64,000 nucleotides of DNA, from contig CM054140.1 in NCBI GenBank assembly GCA_028751875.1, positions 45,409,510 to 45,473,509 of the forward strand, in the 5' to 3' direction. Both the position numbers and the translations under genes were made by a program. Origin of the DNA: Rapana venosa. Lineage: Eukaryota > Mollusca > Gastropoda > Neogastropoda > Muricidae. Position 1 is the stretch's first letter, and each line of letters begins with the position of its first letter. Shown here one piece after another: positions 32,985-42,446 of the stretch. The notes under the pieces are model-generated. The model worked only from the letters and a program-made list of their open reading frames with translations. It made no database searches and was not told where the DNA came from.

Positions 32985-33298
32985 TACACATGTGCAAACG
33001 CATGCAGAACATCTTGCGCACACGTTAAATCCTGTTCCGCTGTTCGAAAGAGTAAGCCATTGTGTGCCGGTGGGAACAGATGACAAAATTTAAAAAAAAA
33101 CACCTGCATACACACGCATTAAAAAAAAGTCATCTGAGCGCTTTGATTTGTTGCTTTACAAGATTCAGCGCTATATAAATTCCATACATTTTTATTATTT
33201 ATTAAGTTGAATAAGCGCTTTCTGATTTGTTCTCACAAGAGATAGCGCTACCTAAATTCCACGTATTATTCTTATTCTTATGTTAATAATAATACTAT

Positions 33299-33331
<33 letters not shown>

Positions 33332-33338
33332 GATGATG
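32985..33338 (+). mobile_element. SINE A fragment joined to a GCGCTATATAAATT-type tail and (ATG)n
   Basis: GCAAACGCATGCAGAACATC and GTGTGCCGGTGGGAACAG are family A. At 33130 the sequence changes to GCGCTTTGATTTGTTGC and TTCAGCGCTATATAAATTCC, repeated in a diverged second copy at 33210-33265, and ends in an ATG trinucleotide run. A mosaic of two tail types. Confidence 0.7.
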
Positions 33339-33505
33339 ATTTTGCTGTTCTGGTACTGGCAGTCTTTAGCTTTAAACTATCATTGCCCACAGATTGTATG
33401 ATGGCTTTTTTTTATACACCATCTACACTGTTTACGAAAAATAAGCACTATTTTTCCCACAAATAATGTATGATTTAAAACAATTTTTTAACTGTAGATA
33501 CATGA

Positions 33506-33802
33506 CGGGGACGGGATAGCTTAGTGGTCGGAGCGCTCGCTTTCCCCCAGCCAAGTTAAGCAGCGTCGAGCGTGGTTACCAGTTGGATGGGTGACCGTTT
33601 GCGCGCCTTGGCTTCAGTACAGTTCCCCCAGTTCACCCAGCTGTATAAATGGGTACCTGCCTTCTTTAGGGTCAGGGAAAGTAAAGCAGCGAGGGAGAGG
33701 AGATGGGCGCCGCCCTCAATATGCTGGCCCTAGAGAAGTGAGGTCTCTGACGCCTCGCTCCCCTACGACCTTATAGGTTATGGGACTCCTTTACCTTTTA
33801 CC
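33506..33802 (+). mobile_element. SINE B, full length, with 11 bp target duplication
   Basis: Flanks TAGATACATGA at 33495-33505 and 33803-33813. Head GGGGACGGGATAGCTTAGTG, 5S-like AAGTTAAGCAGCGTCGAGC and GGATGGGTGACCG, then the same body and end as the 19.76 kb copy, with very few differences. That implies recent activity. Confidence 0.93.
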
Positions 33803-33813
33803 TAGATACATGA

Positions 33814-34474
33814 TGCTGCTTGCACGATTTTGATATTTGTGTCTCGCTTGTCTCATCTTTTCTGCAGAACTCTGTTGCATGCAGATCATGGCGCATCATT
33901 TTAAAAACTTTTCTTTGTTTGTTTTTTTATCCTTTTTTGCTTGTAGTGAGACTGGTGTGTGGGGGGGGGGGGGGGGGTGCTCTGCATGTCTGTGACCGTC
34001 GCAAAAACCCTCTTTTCGTGTTTTTTTCCCCTCACTTTTCTATTTTTTTTATTTTGCAATTCCGGACAGCTGCAAAGTGTTTCCAATAATATAATCCCAT
34101 CCGTTAAATGTCAAATGTCAGGCGATAAAATCTTCATAAATTGACGAGTTCACAGCTAGCGCTTTGACTCAAAAAAGCGGCGAAATCGGGCTCAGCTCAG
34201 CAAATGTCGATTGCTTGTTCTTAATGCCAGTAAGCTCCACACACAGCAGTGCAGAGGGGAAAATAGCCGACCCCCCTTTTTTCCTACAGAGAGATAAAGA
34301 TTTCCCAGGGATTGATCCTGGATATTATAAGGGGGGATTCTATGTTTTTGTCTCTTTTTTTTGTTGACCCTGACTTCCCCTCTTACTCCTAAGCTGGCTC
34401 AGTCCAAAAGCTTTGCCAGTTATTGATATAAGCTCAGAGATAAAGATGTACATTGAAATGTTGCTTTGTTTTAA
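33814..34474. other. No gene seen; G17 run at 33961-33977
   Basis: T-rich sequence with a long G homopolymer. Short frames cross the homopolymer and are not credible. Confidence 0.55.
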
Positions 34475-34895
34475 AACGTTGTGTTGAGATTGTTCATATC
34501 CTTGGCGAGGTCTTAGCATAACAATCTGCACTCTCTGATAAATTGAAAGAAAAATTCTCTGTAGTCGGAGCTTGGCTATCTAGTATGGCAAGGATCGGAG
34601 TTTGAAGACAGTTAATACCTGAAATCAGAGTACGGCTACCTGTATGACAAAGATCGGAGTGTGAAGACAAATATGAAGTCAGAGAATGGCTGCCTATAAG
34701 GCAAGGATCGGAGTTTGAAGACAGTCATTATCTGAAATCAGAGTATCGCTGCCTATATGGCAAGGATCAGAGTGTGAAGACAGTCAGTATCTGAAGTCAG
34801 AGGGTGGCTGCCTACGATAATGTCAGGCAGTATCTGAAATCAGATTATGGCTGCCTATATTATGGCAAGGAGTTATTGAAGACAGTCATACACAA
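34475..34895. repeat. Repeat N with 59 bp minisatellite expansion
   Basis: 34475-34600 aligns with 22015-22140. From about 34556 a unit containing GGCTGCCTATATGGCAAGG and ATCGGAGTTTGAAGACAG repeats with spacings of 59, 54 and 59 bp, then degrades to 34895. About 5-6 diverged units. Confidence 0.8.
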
Positions 34896-35083
34896 CAGTC
34901 GAAGTCTTTTCTTATCCAGAGTGTATACTCTCACTGTAAGTCCTAGGTGTAATAAGTCAGAAAGAGAGAACACCCTAAGAGATCTCCAGGGTGTTATGCT
35001 GGAGGTACACCGAACGACCTCAGCATCTAGATACCTTCCCTTTCCCATGGGTAGTCGGCTGGTTCTGATTCGAGTTCAGCGTC

Positions 35084-35600
35084 GAAGGAGGCTATAGCCG
35101 AGTGGTTAAGACCGTTTGACTTCAAGTCCACGGGTCCATGAAGTCGTGGGTTTGAATCTTGGCGGCGTCTGTTGAATTTGGGGGGGGGGGGGGGGGGTGG
35201 AGGTGATTTAGCATCTTTCAGGCCATCTTCCAAGTGCAAGACCTTCCAGTGCTTTAATTGCCGTCTTGTATGTACACGTACAGAAGATCGAACATGCACG
35301 CAAAAGATCCAAGTTCTTCATGTCAGTGTCCGGCTGGTTACGGAAACTCCCCCACCCCTGATTTTCAGTTCCTTTGCCACAGCTCGGAGGTTCACCAATG
35401 GTGAGATTTCTGCGTATGCAACCGGTTTTTTCCCCAACATTTAGGTAGCCGCATTCCAATCTTGGGAATGGTTACGGAAGCACGAGCACATATCCCCGAA
35501 GTCGGAATGCGGCTACTTTCAAGGTGGGCATAAAACGGTCTTACACGCTATATCTCTCACCATTGGTGAACCTCGGAGTTCTAGCCGAGGAAAGGAAAGA
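35084..35600 (+). mobile_element. SINE family J with tRNA-like head and D tail (interrupted)
   Basis: Head GCTATAGCCGAGTGGTTAAG and B box GGGTTTGAATC (class II Leu/Ser-like arrangement with a long variable region). Body GTACACGTACAGAAGATCG, TTCATGTCAGTGTCCGG. After an internal insertion it continues GGTTACGGAAGCACGAGC and CCCCGAAGTCGGAATGCGG through the D domain to GTTCTAGCCGAGGAAAGG. It contains a G18 run near 35180. Confidence 0.75.
35346..35468 (-). mobile_element. 5'-truncated SINE D tail inserted in SINE J
   Basis: The segment is bounded by TGGTTACGGAA at 35335-35345 and 35469-35479, an 11 bp duplication. Inside is a reversed D domain (AGCTCGGAGGTTCACCAATG to TAGCCGCATTCCAATC) with its A-rich end (reverse of CTGAAAATC) at the left. 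Removing it restores a continuous J element. Confidence 0.75.
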
Positions 35601-35807
35601 CAAGGGTCCGCATGTTAAGAGCCATTGCTGTACAGCCAGAGTCTGAAAAACAGATTATTCTCTTAAAGCAACAAACAAAATAAAAACCCTAAGCGGTTGA
35701 TTGATATTTAAATGCTGAGGGCAGGGGTTTTTTGTCGGTTTACTTTTTGCTCAGTTTGTGTGTTCTTAGTCGGTTTTAATCTGTCTGTGTGTTTTTCTCT
35801 GTTTGAC

Positions 35808-35826
35808 TCTGTGTGTGTGTGCGTGC

Positions 35827-35910
<84 letters not shown>

Positions 35911-36200
35911 TTATGTGTGTGTGTGTGCGTGCGTGCGTGCGTGTGTGTGTGTGTGTACTGGATGTAAAAAAAAGCATGTGAGTGCTTATTTGTTATCCTC
36001 GAAATAAAAAGAAAATGACTTTTACACTCTCTCTCACCATCTTCCTCTCACTCATTCACTCGTTTACTCTGTGTGTGTGTGCGTATGTGTATGTGTTCGT
36101 GCGTGCCTGTGCGTGCGCGTGCGCGCGCGAGCGCGTATATGTGTTAAACATACACGCACGTGCATGTGCATACACGTGTGTGCCTGTATGCCTGTGTCTG
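35808..36200. repeat. (GT)n/(GCGT)n microsatellites around a SINE A 3' end
   Basis: GT and about 40 bp of GCGT at 35808-35955. CTGGATGTAAAAAAAAGCATG and TTATCCTCGAAATAAAAAG at 35956-36015 are the SINE A end. GT/GC-rich sequence follows at 36068-36200. Confidence 0.85.
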
Positions 36201-36369
36201 GGTGCACACGACGTATGCCAATATTGTGTTCAGAGTTTTTTTCTCACAAAACTTTGCTTGTTAGCTCATTGCCAGGTCCTGGCTTTTGGGGGGGTTTGTT
36301 TTTCCCACACTGCGATATACACCTTTTTTTCCCCCTGTATCAAATCTAAGAGAAAAGTTGTGTAATCTG

Positions 36370-36665
36370 GAGTAGGCTTCTTCCAGCGAGAGTGAGCGTG
36401 ACTGGTCGAAGAATCGATGGCTGGGTGATCGATGTGGAGCCGGACAGATGAGCTGCACTGTGGATTTTGTTGGCTTCGTCTGCCCAAGGCCATCGTGCAG
36501 CAAGTCCGTTATGTCTGAGGCCTCTGTGACGTCGGCAGTAGCTGACCCAGACTCTTTTTAAAGTAGCAGGATTTGTCTGATGCGTGTTGTGTGGCCGAGT
36601 GGGCTAGGGTGGTTGGGTTTGTAAGCGTGATGGTTCAAGTCTGGGCAGCGTATATTGAAAGGGTG
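36370..36665. repeat. GC-richer block followed by tRNA-like head
   Basis: 36370-36560 is compositionally distinct (GC-rich) and reads through as an 80-codon frame on the minus strand, without recognisable domains. At 36587-36650 GTGGCCGAGTGGGCTAGGG and GGTTCAAGTCTGGGC form A- and B-box-like elements of a Ser/Leu-type head. Probably a dispersed repeat; identity unknown. Confidence 0.4.
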
Positions 36666-37445
36666 TTAAGGAGGGGATGTTTAAACTCAGTGGCGTGCAG
36701 ATTTGCCAGTACCTTGAATTTTTTATGGTATGAGTAAGAACGTAGAAAATTCCAGCTTCTTGCAAGATAAAGTTTATATAATAGGTGTAAACGTTTGGAA
36801 AACTACCAACGTGCGCAAGGCTTTACCTGTGAAATGGATCATAGAGGGCCTGTTTGACTAAGACAGGATTTTTGGTAGGTGTGGCATAGCTTGTATTGCC
36901 TATTCCGCACTCTGTGATTCTCATTTGAGGAAACTGAAAATTAGGACCTCTCAAACTAGCTAGATAGTAAGCAGTATTTTGGTCTCTCAAAACCTTTATT
37001 CATTGATGTCCGTGTTGTTTTAAAAACAATAGATTGATGGAAAGCAGTAAGTTAGTTCTTTTAATGTTAGGGGTCATCTATAACTTTGCAGCAATCATGA
37101 CAATCAAAGCAAAATTAACAAACAAACCAAAGAGACAAACATGACACTGGTGGTATAAACAACAGCGGGATGCTTTCTAGCAACTGTGGTCGTTCTTTCA
37201 ACTAACACGGAAAACAAGCATCCCTTAATTTTGTACCCGTACCAGTGACCGTGACGTTGATAGTAGGGGAGACTGAAGAAGTATGTGGATAGAAAGTACT
37301 CGTCATCTTCTTCTCTCGGGTGCTGCCGCAAAGCAGCTCTCAGATGCTGAGGACTGTCCTTTCTTTCAAGCCGCAAAGTCCAGTTCTTGTTTCGACAGTT
37401 TCGCTGTCAGCCTTCCTCTGCTGGTTGTGCCTGGCCTGCAGAACT
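36666..37445. other. No gene supported
   Basis: Mostly AT-rich unique sequence. A 90-codon minus-strand frame (37104-37376) ends in a hydrophobic stretch (TSVMFVSLVCLLILL), but composition and context give no further support. Confidence 0.45.
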
Positions 37446-37454
37446 GCTTTGGGT

Positions 37455-38155
37455 AGGAAGTGATGGCAGTTTTGGACAGGAAGGATGTCATGACAGTTTA
37501 ATCCAGAAAGGAAGTCATGGCAGTTTTGGACAGGAAGAAAGTAATGACAGTTTTAGACAGGAAGTCATGGCAGTTTTGGACAGGAAGTCATGGCAGTTTT
37601 AGACAGGAAGTCATGGCAGTTTTGGACAGGAAGTCATGGCAGTTTTAGACAAGAAGTCATGGCAGTTTTAGACAAGAAGTCATGGCAGTTTTGGACAGGA
37701 AGGAAGTCATGGCAGTTTTAGACAGGAAGTCATGGCAGTTTTGGACAGGAAGTCATGGCAGTTTTGGACAGGAAGTCATGGCAGTTTTGGACAGGAAGAA
37801 AGTCATGACAGTTTTGGACAGGAAGTCATGGCAGTTTTAGACAGGAAGTCATGGCAGTTTTGGACAGGAAGTCATGGCAGTTTTTTGGACAGGAAGTCAT
37901 GGCAGTTTTGGACAGGAAGTCATGGCAGTTTTTTGGACAGGAAGTCATGGCAGTTTTGGACAGGAAGTTATGGCAGTTTTTTGGACAGGAAGTCATGGCA
38001 GTTTTGGACAGGAAGTCATGGCAGTTTTGGACAGGAAGTCATGGCAGTTTTGGACAGGAAGGAAGTCATGGCAGTTTTGGACAGGAAGGAAGTCATGGCA
38101 GTTTTGGACAGGAAGAAAGTCACCGCACTTTTGGACATGAAGGAAGTCATGGCAG
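37455..38155. repeat. 23 bp minisatellite, about 29 units
   Basis: The unit is TTTTGGACAGGAAGTCATGG followed by CAG. Variants include an extra GGAA (AGGAAGGAAGTC), an extra TT (TTTTTTGGACAG), A for G (TTTTAGACA) and GAAAGTC. TT-insertion units occur at a two-unit spacing around 37870-37985, showing block duplication. Frames such as VLDRKSWQF are by-products. Confidence 0.95.
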
Positions 38156-38329
38156 ATCGTATGATCAATGCAGGCGTACATAGCTACACACATTTTTTCA
38201 CAAACATCACAGCATCCAAGAAGAATGAAAAGTAAGACTTAAATGATTGCATCACCTTTTTAAGGATTCTTCAATACCTAATATATTCAGAAAAGAAAGA
38301 AAAGATTAGCCAAGAGTTGTGTACTCTGT

Positions 38330-38551
38330 GACTCTGGAGGGGTGACCGTTTGCGCGCCTTGGCTTCAGTACAGTTACCCCAGTTCACCCAGCTGTAAATG
38401 GGTACCTGCCCTCTTTAGGGTCAGGGAAGGTAAAGCAGCGAGGGAGAGGAGATGGGCGCCGCCCTCAATATGCTGGCCCCTGGAGAAGTGAGGTCTCTGA
38501 CGCCTCGCTCCCTTACGACCGTATAGGTTATGGGGACACCTTGACCTTTAT
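38330..38551 (+). mobile_element. SINE B, 5'-truncated, with 14 bp target duplication
   Basis: GTTGTGTACTCTGT at 38316-38329 and 38552-38565 flanks the element exactly. It starts within 5S box C (GGAGGGGTGACCG) and keeps the full body and 3' end. A textbook 5'-truncated retroposition product. Confidence 0.93.
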
Positions 38552-38565
38552 GTTGTGTACTCTGT

Positions 38566-38945
38566 AATGTGAAAATACCGGTGATGGTGTCGGGAGTAGA
38601 AAAAACATTTCAGCAATGACTGCTGATGATAGCCTGTGGGTGTGATGTATCTAGCTGTAAACTAACAACTTGTGATTAGAAAAGCGACAGAACAAAACAA
38701 CCAATATTATTCTATTACACTGGAAAATGACTGCAAGCCATAGGTAAAAAAACAACAACCATTCTTGCAAATATGCCCCTGTTAACGTGAACATTTTATC
38801 AACTTTTTTTTCAGGCTTACTTTTCTAATTGTATCATTTTTACGCGAAAACTGAAAACTTCAAGAGCAGTGACGACGACGGCGTAATAAGATGATAAGGA
38901 CAACAAGAATGATGATGATAAGAATGATAATGATAACGCTAGTGA
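38566..38945. other. No gene seen
   Basis: AT-rich, with small GAT/GAC runs near 38870-38950. Confidence 0.5.
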
Positions 38946-38949
38946 TTGT

Positions 38950-39072
38950 TATCGTTATTCTTTATCCAAGAAGTTGGAATGCATCTTCCTTCTAATGGTG
39001 GGCAAAAACGGTCGTGTACGCGACGATCTCACCATTGATGAAGCTAGTAGGTCTAGCCGAGAAATGAAAAAA
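38950..39072 (+). mobile_element. SINE D-domain fragment
   Basis: AAGTTGGAATGCATC, GGGCAAAAACGGTCGTG, ATCTCACCATTGATGAAGC and GGTCTAGCCGAGAAATG. It ends in an A-rich stretch. Confidence 0.7.
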
Positions 39073-39154
39073 CCCAGTTATTACTTTATGTAGGGAAATG
39101 CCCCAATAATAAGCTCAAAGTACAACATACAAGAGGACACACACATCCGCAAAT

Positions 39155-39326
39155 GCAAGTCCGCAAGCACATGTACACACACAGACTACACACGCACACA
39201 CATACACACTATCCCTCTCTCTCTCTCTCCCACTCTCTCTCTCTCCCTTACTCTCTATCTATCTATATATCTATCTTTCTTTCTTTCTCTTTCTCTCTCT
39301 CAAACACACACACACACACACACACA

Positions 39327-39412
<86 letters not shown>
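39155..39412. repeat. (CA)n/(CT)n microsatellite
   Basis: CA-rich, CT, (TCTA), CA 39303-39326, then about 80 bp CT. Confidence 0.95.
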
Positions 39413-40040
39413 CTCAACAAGACAATACCAGATACCTGGCAATTACCGCCAAATATTTCAGACCTTTTTTTCCCCCGCCAAGAGTATCATTTAACAAGAA
39501 ACCGACCTTTTACTTGTTTAACTGCCACCACCAGGTCTTGGACAAAGTAGATCACCGCTATGTTGGCCAATCTTCTTATGAAGAACTAGAGATACAAGTT
39601 CCCTCAGAAAAAGTGATCTCTTTTGTTTAATCATCGACCTAAATACAACAATTGTGTGTGGTTTTTTTTTATACTTTTTATCACTGAGAGTTCTGAAGTT
39701 ACGATTATAATCAGATTAGATTCTGTTAAGGACAATTCTAGAAGTTTGAAGAGTTTTTGTTTCGTAAGCTGAAGGACCTAGACGTCGTCATTGTGTCAAG
39801 GGTTTATTTCTACTCGTGATCAGACTGAGTATCCTTGGCCTCCTTAGTCTTGGCGAAATTGAACACTTAGCACCGATTTACTTGTTTGAAAATGTGCTTT
39901 GTTAAAGACTGTTGCAGTTATTAAAAAAAAGTCAAAAAAGAAAACGTTGATTGTGTTCCATAGTTGAAATGTCAGGAGTAAAGCTTGATTTTAGGAATCT
40001 TATATGCACTCTTTCACCATCAAAATTTTATTTCACACAC
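39413..40040. other. No gene seen
   Basis: AT-rich unique sequence with no coding signal. Confidence 0.5.
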
Positions 40041-40043
40041 ACA

Positions 40044-40044
<1 letters not shown>

Positions 40045-40117
<73 letters not shown>

Positions 40118-40157
40118 ATCTATCTATCTATCTCTCTATCTATCTGTCTCTCTCTCA

Positions 40158-40232
<75 letters not shown>
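40045..40232. repeat. (CTAT)n-(CT)n-(TA)n microsatellite
   Basis: About 90 bp CTAT, about 70 bp CT, about 30 bp TA. Confidence 0.95.
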
Positions 40233-40235
<3 letters not shown>

Positions 40236-40334
40236 GTGTGTATGTGAGTCATCGATTACTCCTGCAGTGAAATGCTATTTGGACTAATAATTGTTCTTTT
40301 TTTGTTAATGTGCTGGTTTTGTCAAGCCGATGTC

Positions 40335-40548
40335 ACCCCACCCACCCCACCCCACCCCAACCTGTCGTACTGTATTTCGTTGGGCCCAATTTATCTTAAT
40401 GCTCTGGTCATTTGAAGGTAAAGCATAACACAGATTTCCATTCCATTCCATTCCATTCCATTGCATTCCATTGCATTACATTACATTACATTGCATTGCA
40501 TTACATTACATTAAATTGCATTATATTACATTGCATTACATTTTTTTT
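40335..40548. repeat. (CCCCA)n and (CATTC)n-(CATTA)n pentanucleotides
   Basis: CACCC/CCCCA at 40337-40361. CATTC changing gradually to CATTG/CATTA at 40438-40545, a visible drift of repeat unit along the array. Confidence 0.9.
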
Positions 40549-41250
40549 AATTGCACGATAGTCAAATGATAATTGAGGATGAGGCATTGCTGCTGCTATG
40601 GAAGTGCACATGTTTTGAGGCCACTTGACAGGATTACATTGCGTTTCATATCGTGGCACTCCTTTCATACATATGTATATTTTTTCGTTTTGTCGAGTCC
40701 CGTCAGTCTATCAAAAGAAATCCTATCAAATCGAACAGCACACCGTGTTTTTAACGACGGAAAAAGGGTTGAGAACGAGCTTCCCAAGCGTGATTGCCTG
40801 CATGATAAGAACTAATATCCGATATGACGCTGTTCAGGAATGTCAAGCTTCTGAAGCATAAGCTGATAGTGTGTGTGTGTGGGGGGGGGGGGGGGGTGCG
40901 TGCGTGCGCGCGCGTGTGTGTGTTTGTGTGTAACACGGCTGTTGTGTCGATGAAAAGAAACGATGGGTTAAATTTTACTTCGTAAGTGAATCACTATTTC
41001 GAATATTTCGTCAATATTCATATTGTATTTAATACCTTCAACGTGGTGGTTGCCAATGTCTTGACAGTGCTCTGTTTAAAATGCATGGGACGTTTTGCTG
41101 CAAGGAAGTGTTTTCAATTAATCTCCTCGAACAGTCTATGCGCTAACTGATTGGTAGTGTACCCGTAAGAGCTTGATGCCCTTGATCGATTTTGGGACAA
41201 CACAAAATTTACTTGTTTCATTTATAAGTTTAAAGACATTTATTGTTTAT
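40549..41250. other. No gene seen; G16 and GT/GC run at 40868-40932
   Basis: Unique sequence around a short GT-G16-GC/GT microsatellite. Confidence 0.5.
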
Positions 41251-41254
41251 TTTA

Positions 41255-41340
41255 TTTATTTTACTCTTTAATTTCGAGGACAAGGGAATAAGCACTCATG
41301 TGCTTTTTTTTACATCTAGTCCCCGTGTGTATGCTTGCAC
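41255..41340 (-). mobile_element. SINE A 3' end, minus strand
   Basis: TTTCGAGGACAAGGGAATAA, GCACTCATGTGC and ACATCTAGTCCCCGTGTG, reverse of the family A end. Confidence 0.75.
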
Positions 41341-41790
41341 TCTGTGCGTTTTGTTTGTAGGCTGTAATAGAAGTGACCATTTGTTTTTATAATCATTTGT
41401 CAGGGACATGGCAGTCTAAGGCTTTCAAAAAATTTTCTCTCCTCTTGGCAGCTGATGCCTTGTGTGTTCATTAACAAGCGGCTGATTGTGCAACTCTGTA
41501 GCATTAAGCCTTTCTATGCATTCCCATCTCCCTAAGATTTAAAAGGAGATAGCATTGTTATCGAAGGAATATATTTTATACGGAGTTGGTTTTATTTCAG
41601 AAAGTTCATGTGGGCTATAGTCAAGAAATGCTTCAAAGCTATCATGCTTGACTAGAAAGTTTACTGTACGATTGACTTTTTTTGTGTTAGATACGAAGTT
41701 GAAATTGTTTTGTAGTTGAGATGGTAAGCATTACATAATTTTGAAAGGAGGATAATAAATCAGAAATTAATTTGGTGTTAAGTTGAATAA
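41341..41790. other. No gene seen
   Basis: AT-rich unique sequence. Confidence 0.5.
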
Positions 41791-41794
41791 TAAA

Positions 41795-41870
41795 TAATAA
41801 CAATATTACCTGGAATTTATATAGCGCCATATCTTGCAAAAAACAAATCAAAGCGTTTTCGTTCATCCCA
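41795..41870 (-). repeat. Retroelement 3' tail, minus strand
   Basis: AATAATAACAATATTACC and GGAATTTATATAGCGCC are the reverse of the GCGCTATATAAATTCC tail with its ATT-rich end. Confidence 0.6.
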
Positions 41871-41896
41871 CTCATTCACATGCAGCCAGTTACAAT

Positions 41897-41902
41897 TAAT
41901 AG

Positions 41903-41933
<31 letters not shown>

Positions 41934-41995
41934 GTTTTCACAAATTCAAATGTATATACACACACGCACGCACGCACACTCACGCACACACATGA
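41897..41995. repeat. (TTG)n and (CACG)n microsatellites
   Basis: About 33 bp TTG and about 35 bp CA/CACG, just upstream of a SINE A. Confidence 0.9.
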
Positions 41996-42007
41996 TGGTT
42001 ATAAGAA

Positions 42008-42375
42008 GGAAGGTGGCAGGATGGTTAAGACGTTTGCCTGCCAACAAGTCAACCGTGAGGTTGTGGGTTCGATTCCCTGCCTCGCCCTTTCTTCCCAGTT
42101 TTACAGAAAAAAATCGAACTGAATGTCAAAGTCCCTCGGATGAGACTATAAACCGAGGCCCCGTGTGCGAACGCATGCAAAACATCTTGCGCACGCGTTA
42201 ATCCTGTTCCGCTATTCGAAAGAGTAGGCCATTGTGTGCCGGTGGGAACAGATGACAAAATTTACAAAACCGCATACACACGGGGATTGGATGTAAAAAA
42301 GCACATGAGCGCTTATTCCATTATCCTCGATATAAAAGAATAAATAAATAAAATAAAAAATAAATAAATATACAC
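42008..42375 (+). mobile_element. SINE family A, full length, class II tRNA-like head
   Basis: Head GGTGGCAGGATGGTTAAGAC with B box GGTTCGATTCC (42066-42076) and a long variable region. Core CCCTCGGATGAGACTATAAA, conserved GTGTGCCGGTGGGAACAG, tail GATGTAAAAAAGCACATGAG, TTATCCTCGATATAAAAG and an AAATAAAT end. The head differs from the 1188 copy, so this core was acquired by more than one tRNA-like head. Its tail abuts the 3' side of an antisense LINE. Confidence 0.9.
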
Positions 42376-42446
42376 TTCGGCAGGGTGATGGGGTTTTGAC
42401 TGTTGAGGGCAGGACAAAAATGAGGTGGAACAAGAGGGGAGAATCT

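Noticed and set aside
33540..33610. Genuine 5S rRNA gene
   Set aside because: Only about 45 bp resemble 5S, the 5' and 3' thirds of 5S are missing, and the segment recurs inside a dispersed element with target duplications.
37104..37376. 90-codon minus-strand ORF with hydrophobic C-terminus
   Set aside because: No domain, no neighbouring exon signals and a length within chance expectation.
37732..38235. 167-codon frame with repeated VLDRKSWQF phrase
   Set aside because: By-product of the 23 bp minisatellite; several frames read the same units in different phases.
40335..40361. Telomere-like repeat
   Set aside because: The units are CCCCA/CACCC, short and irregular, not the TTAGGG type of animals. 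The same goes for (GGGGT)n at 61950.
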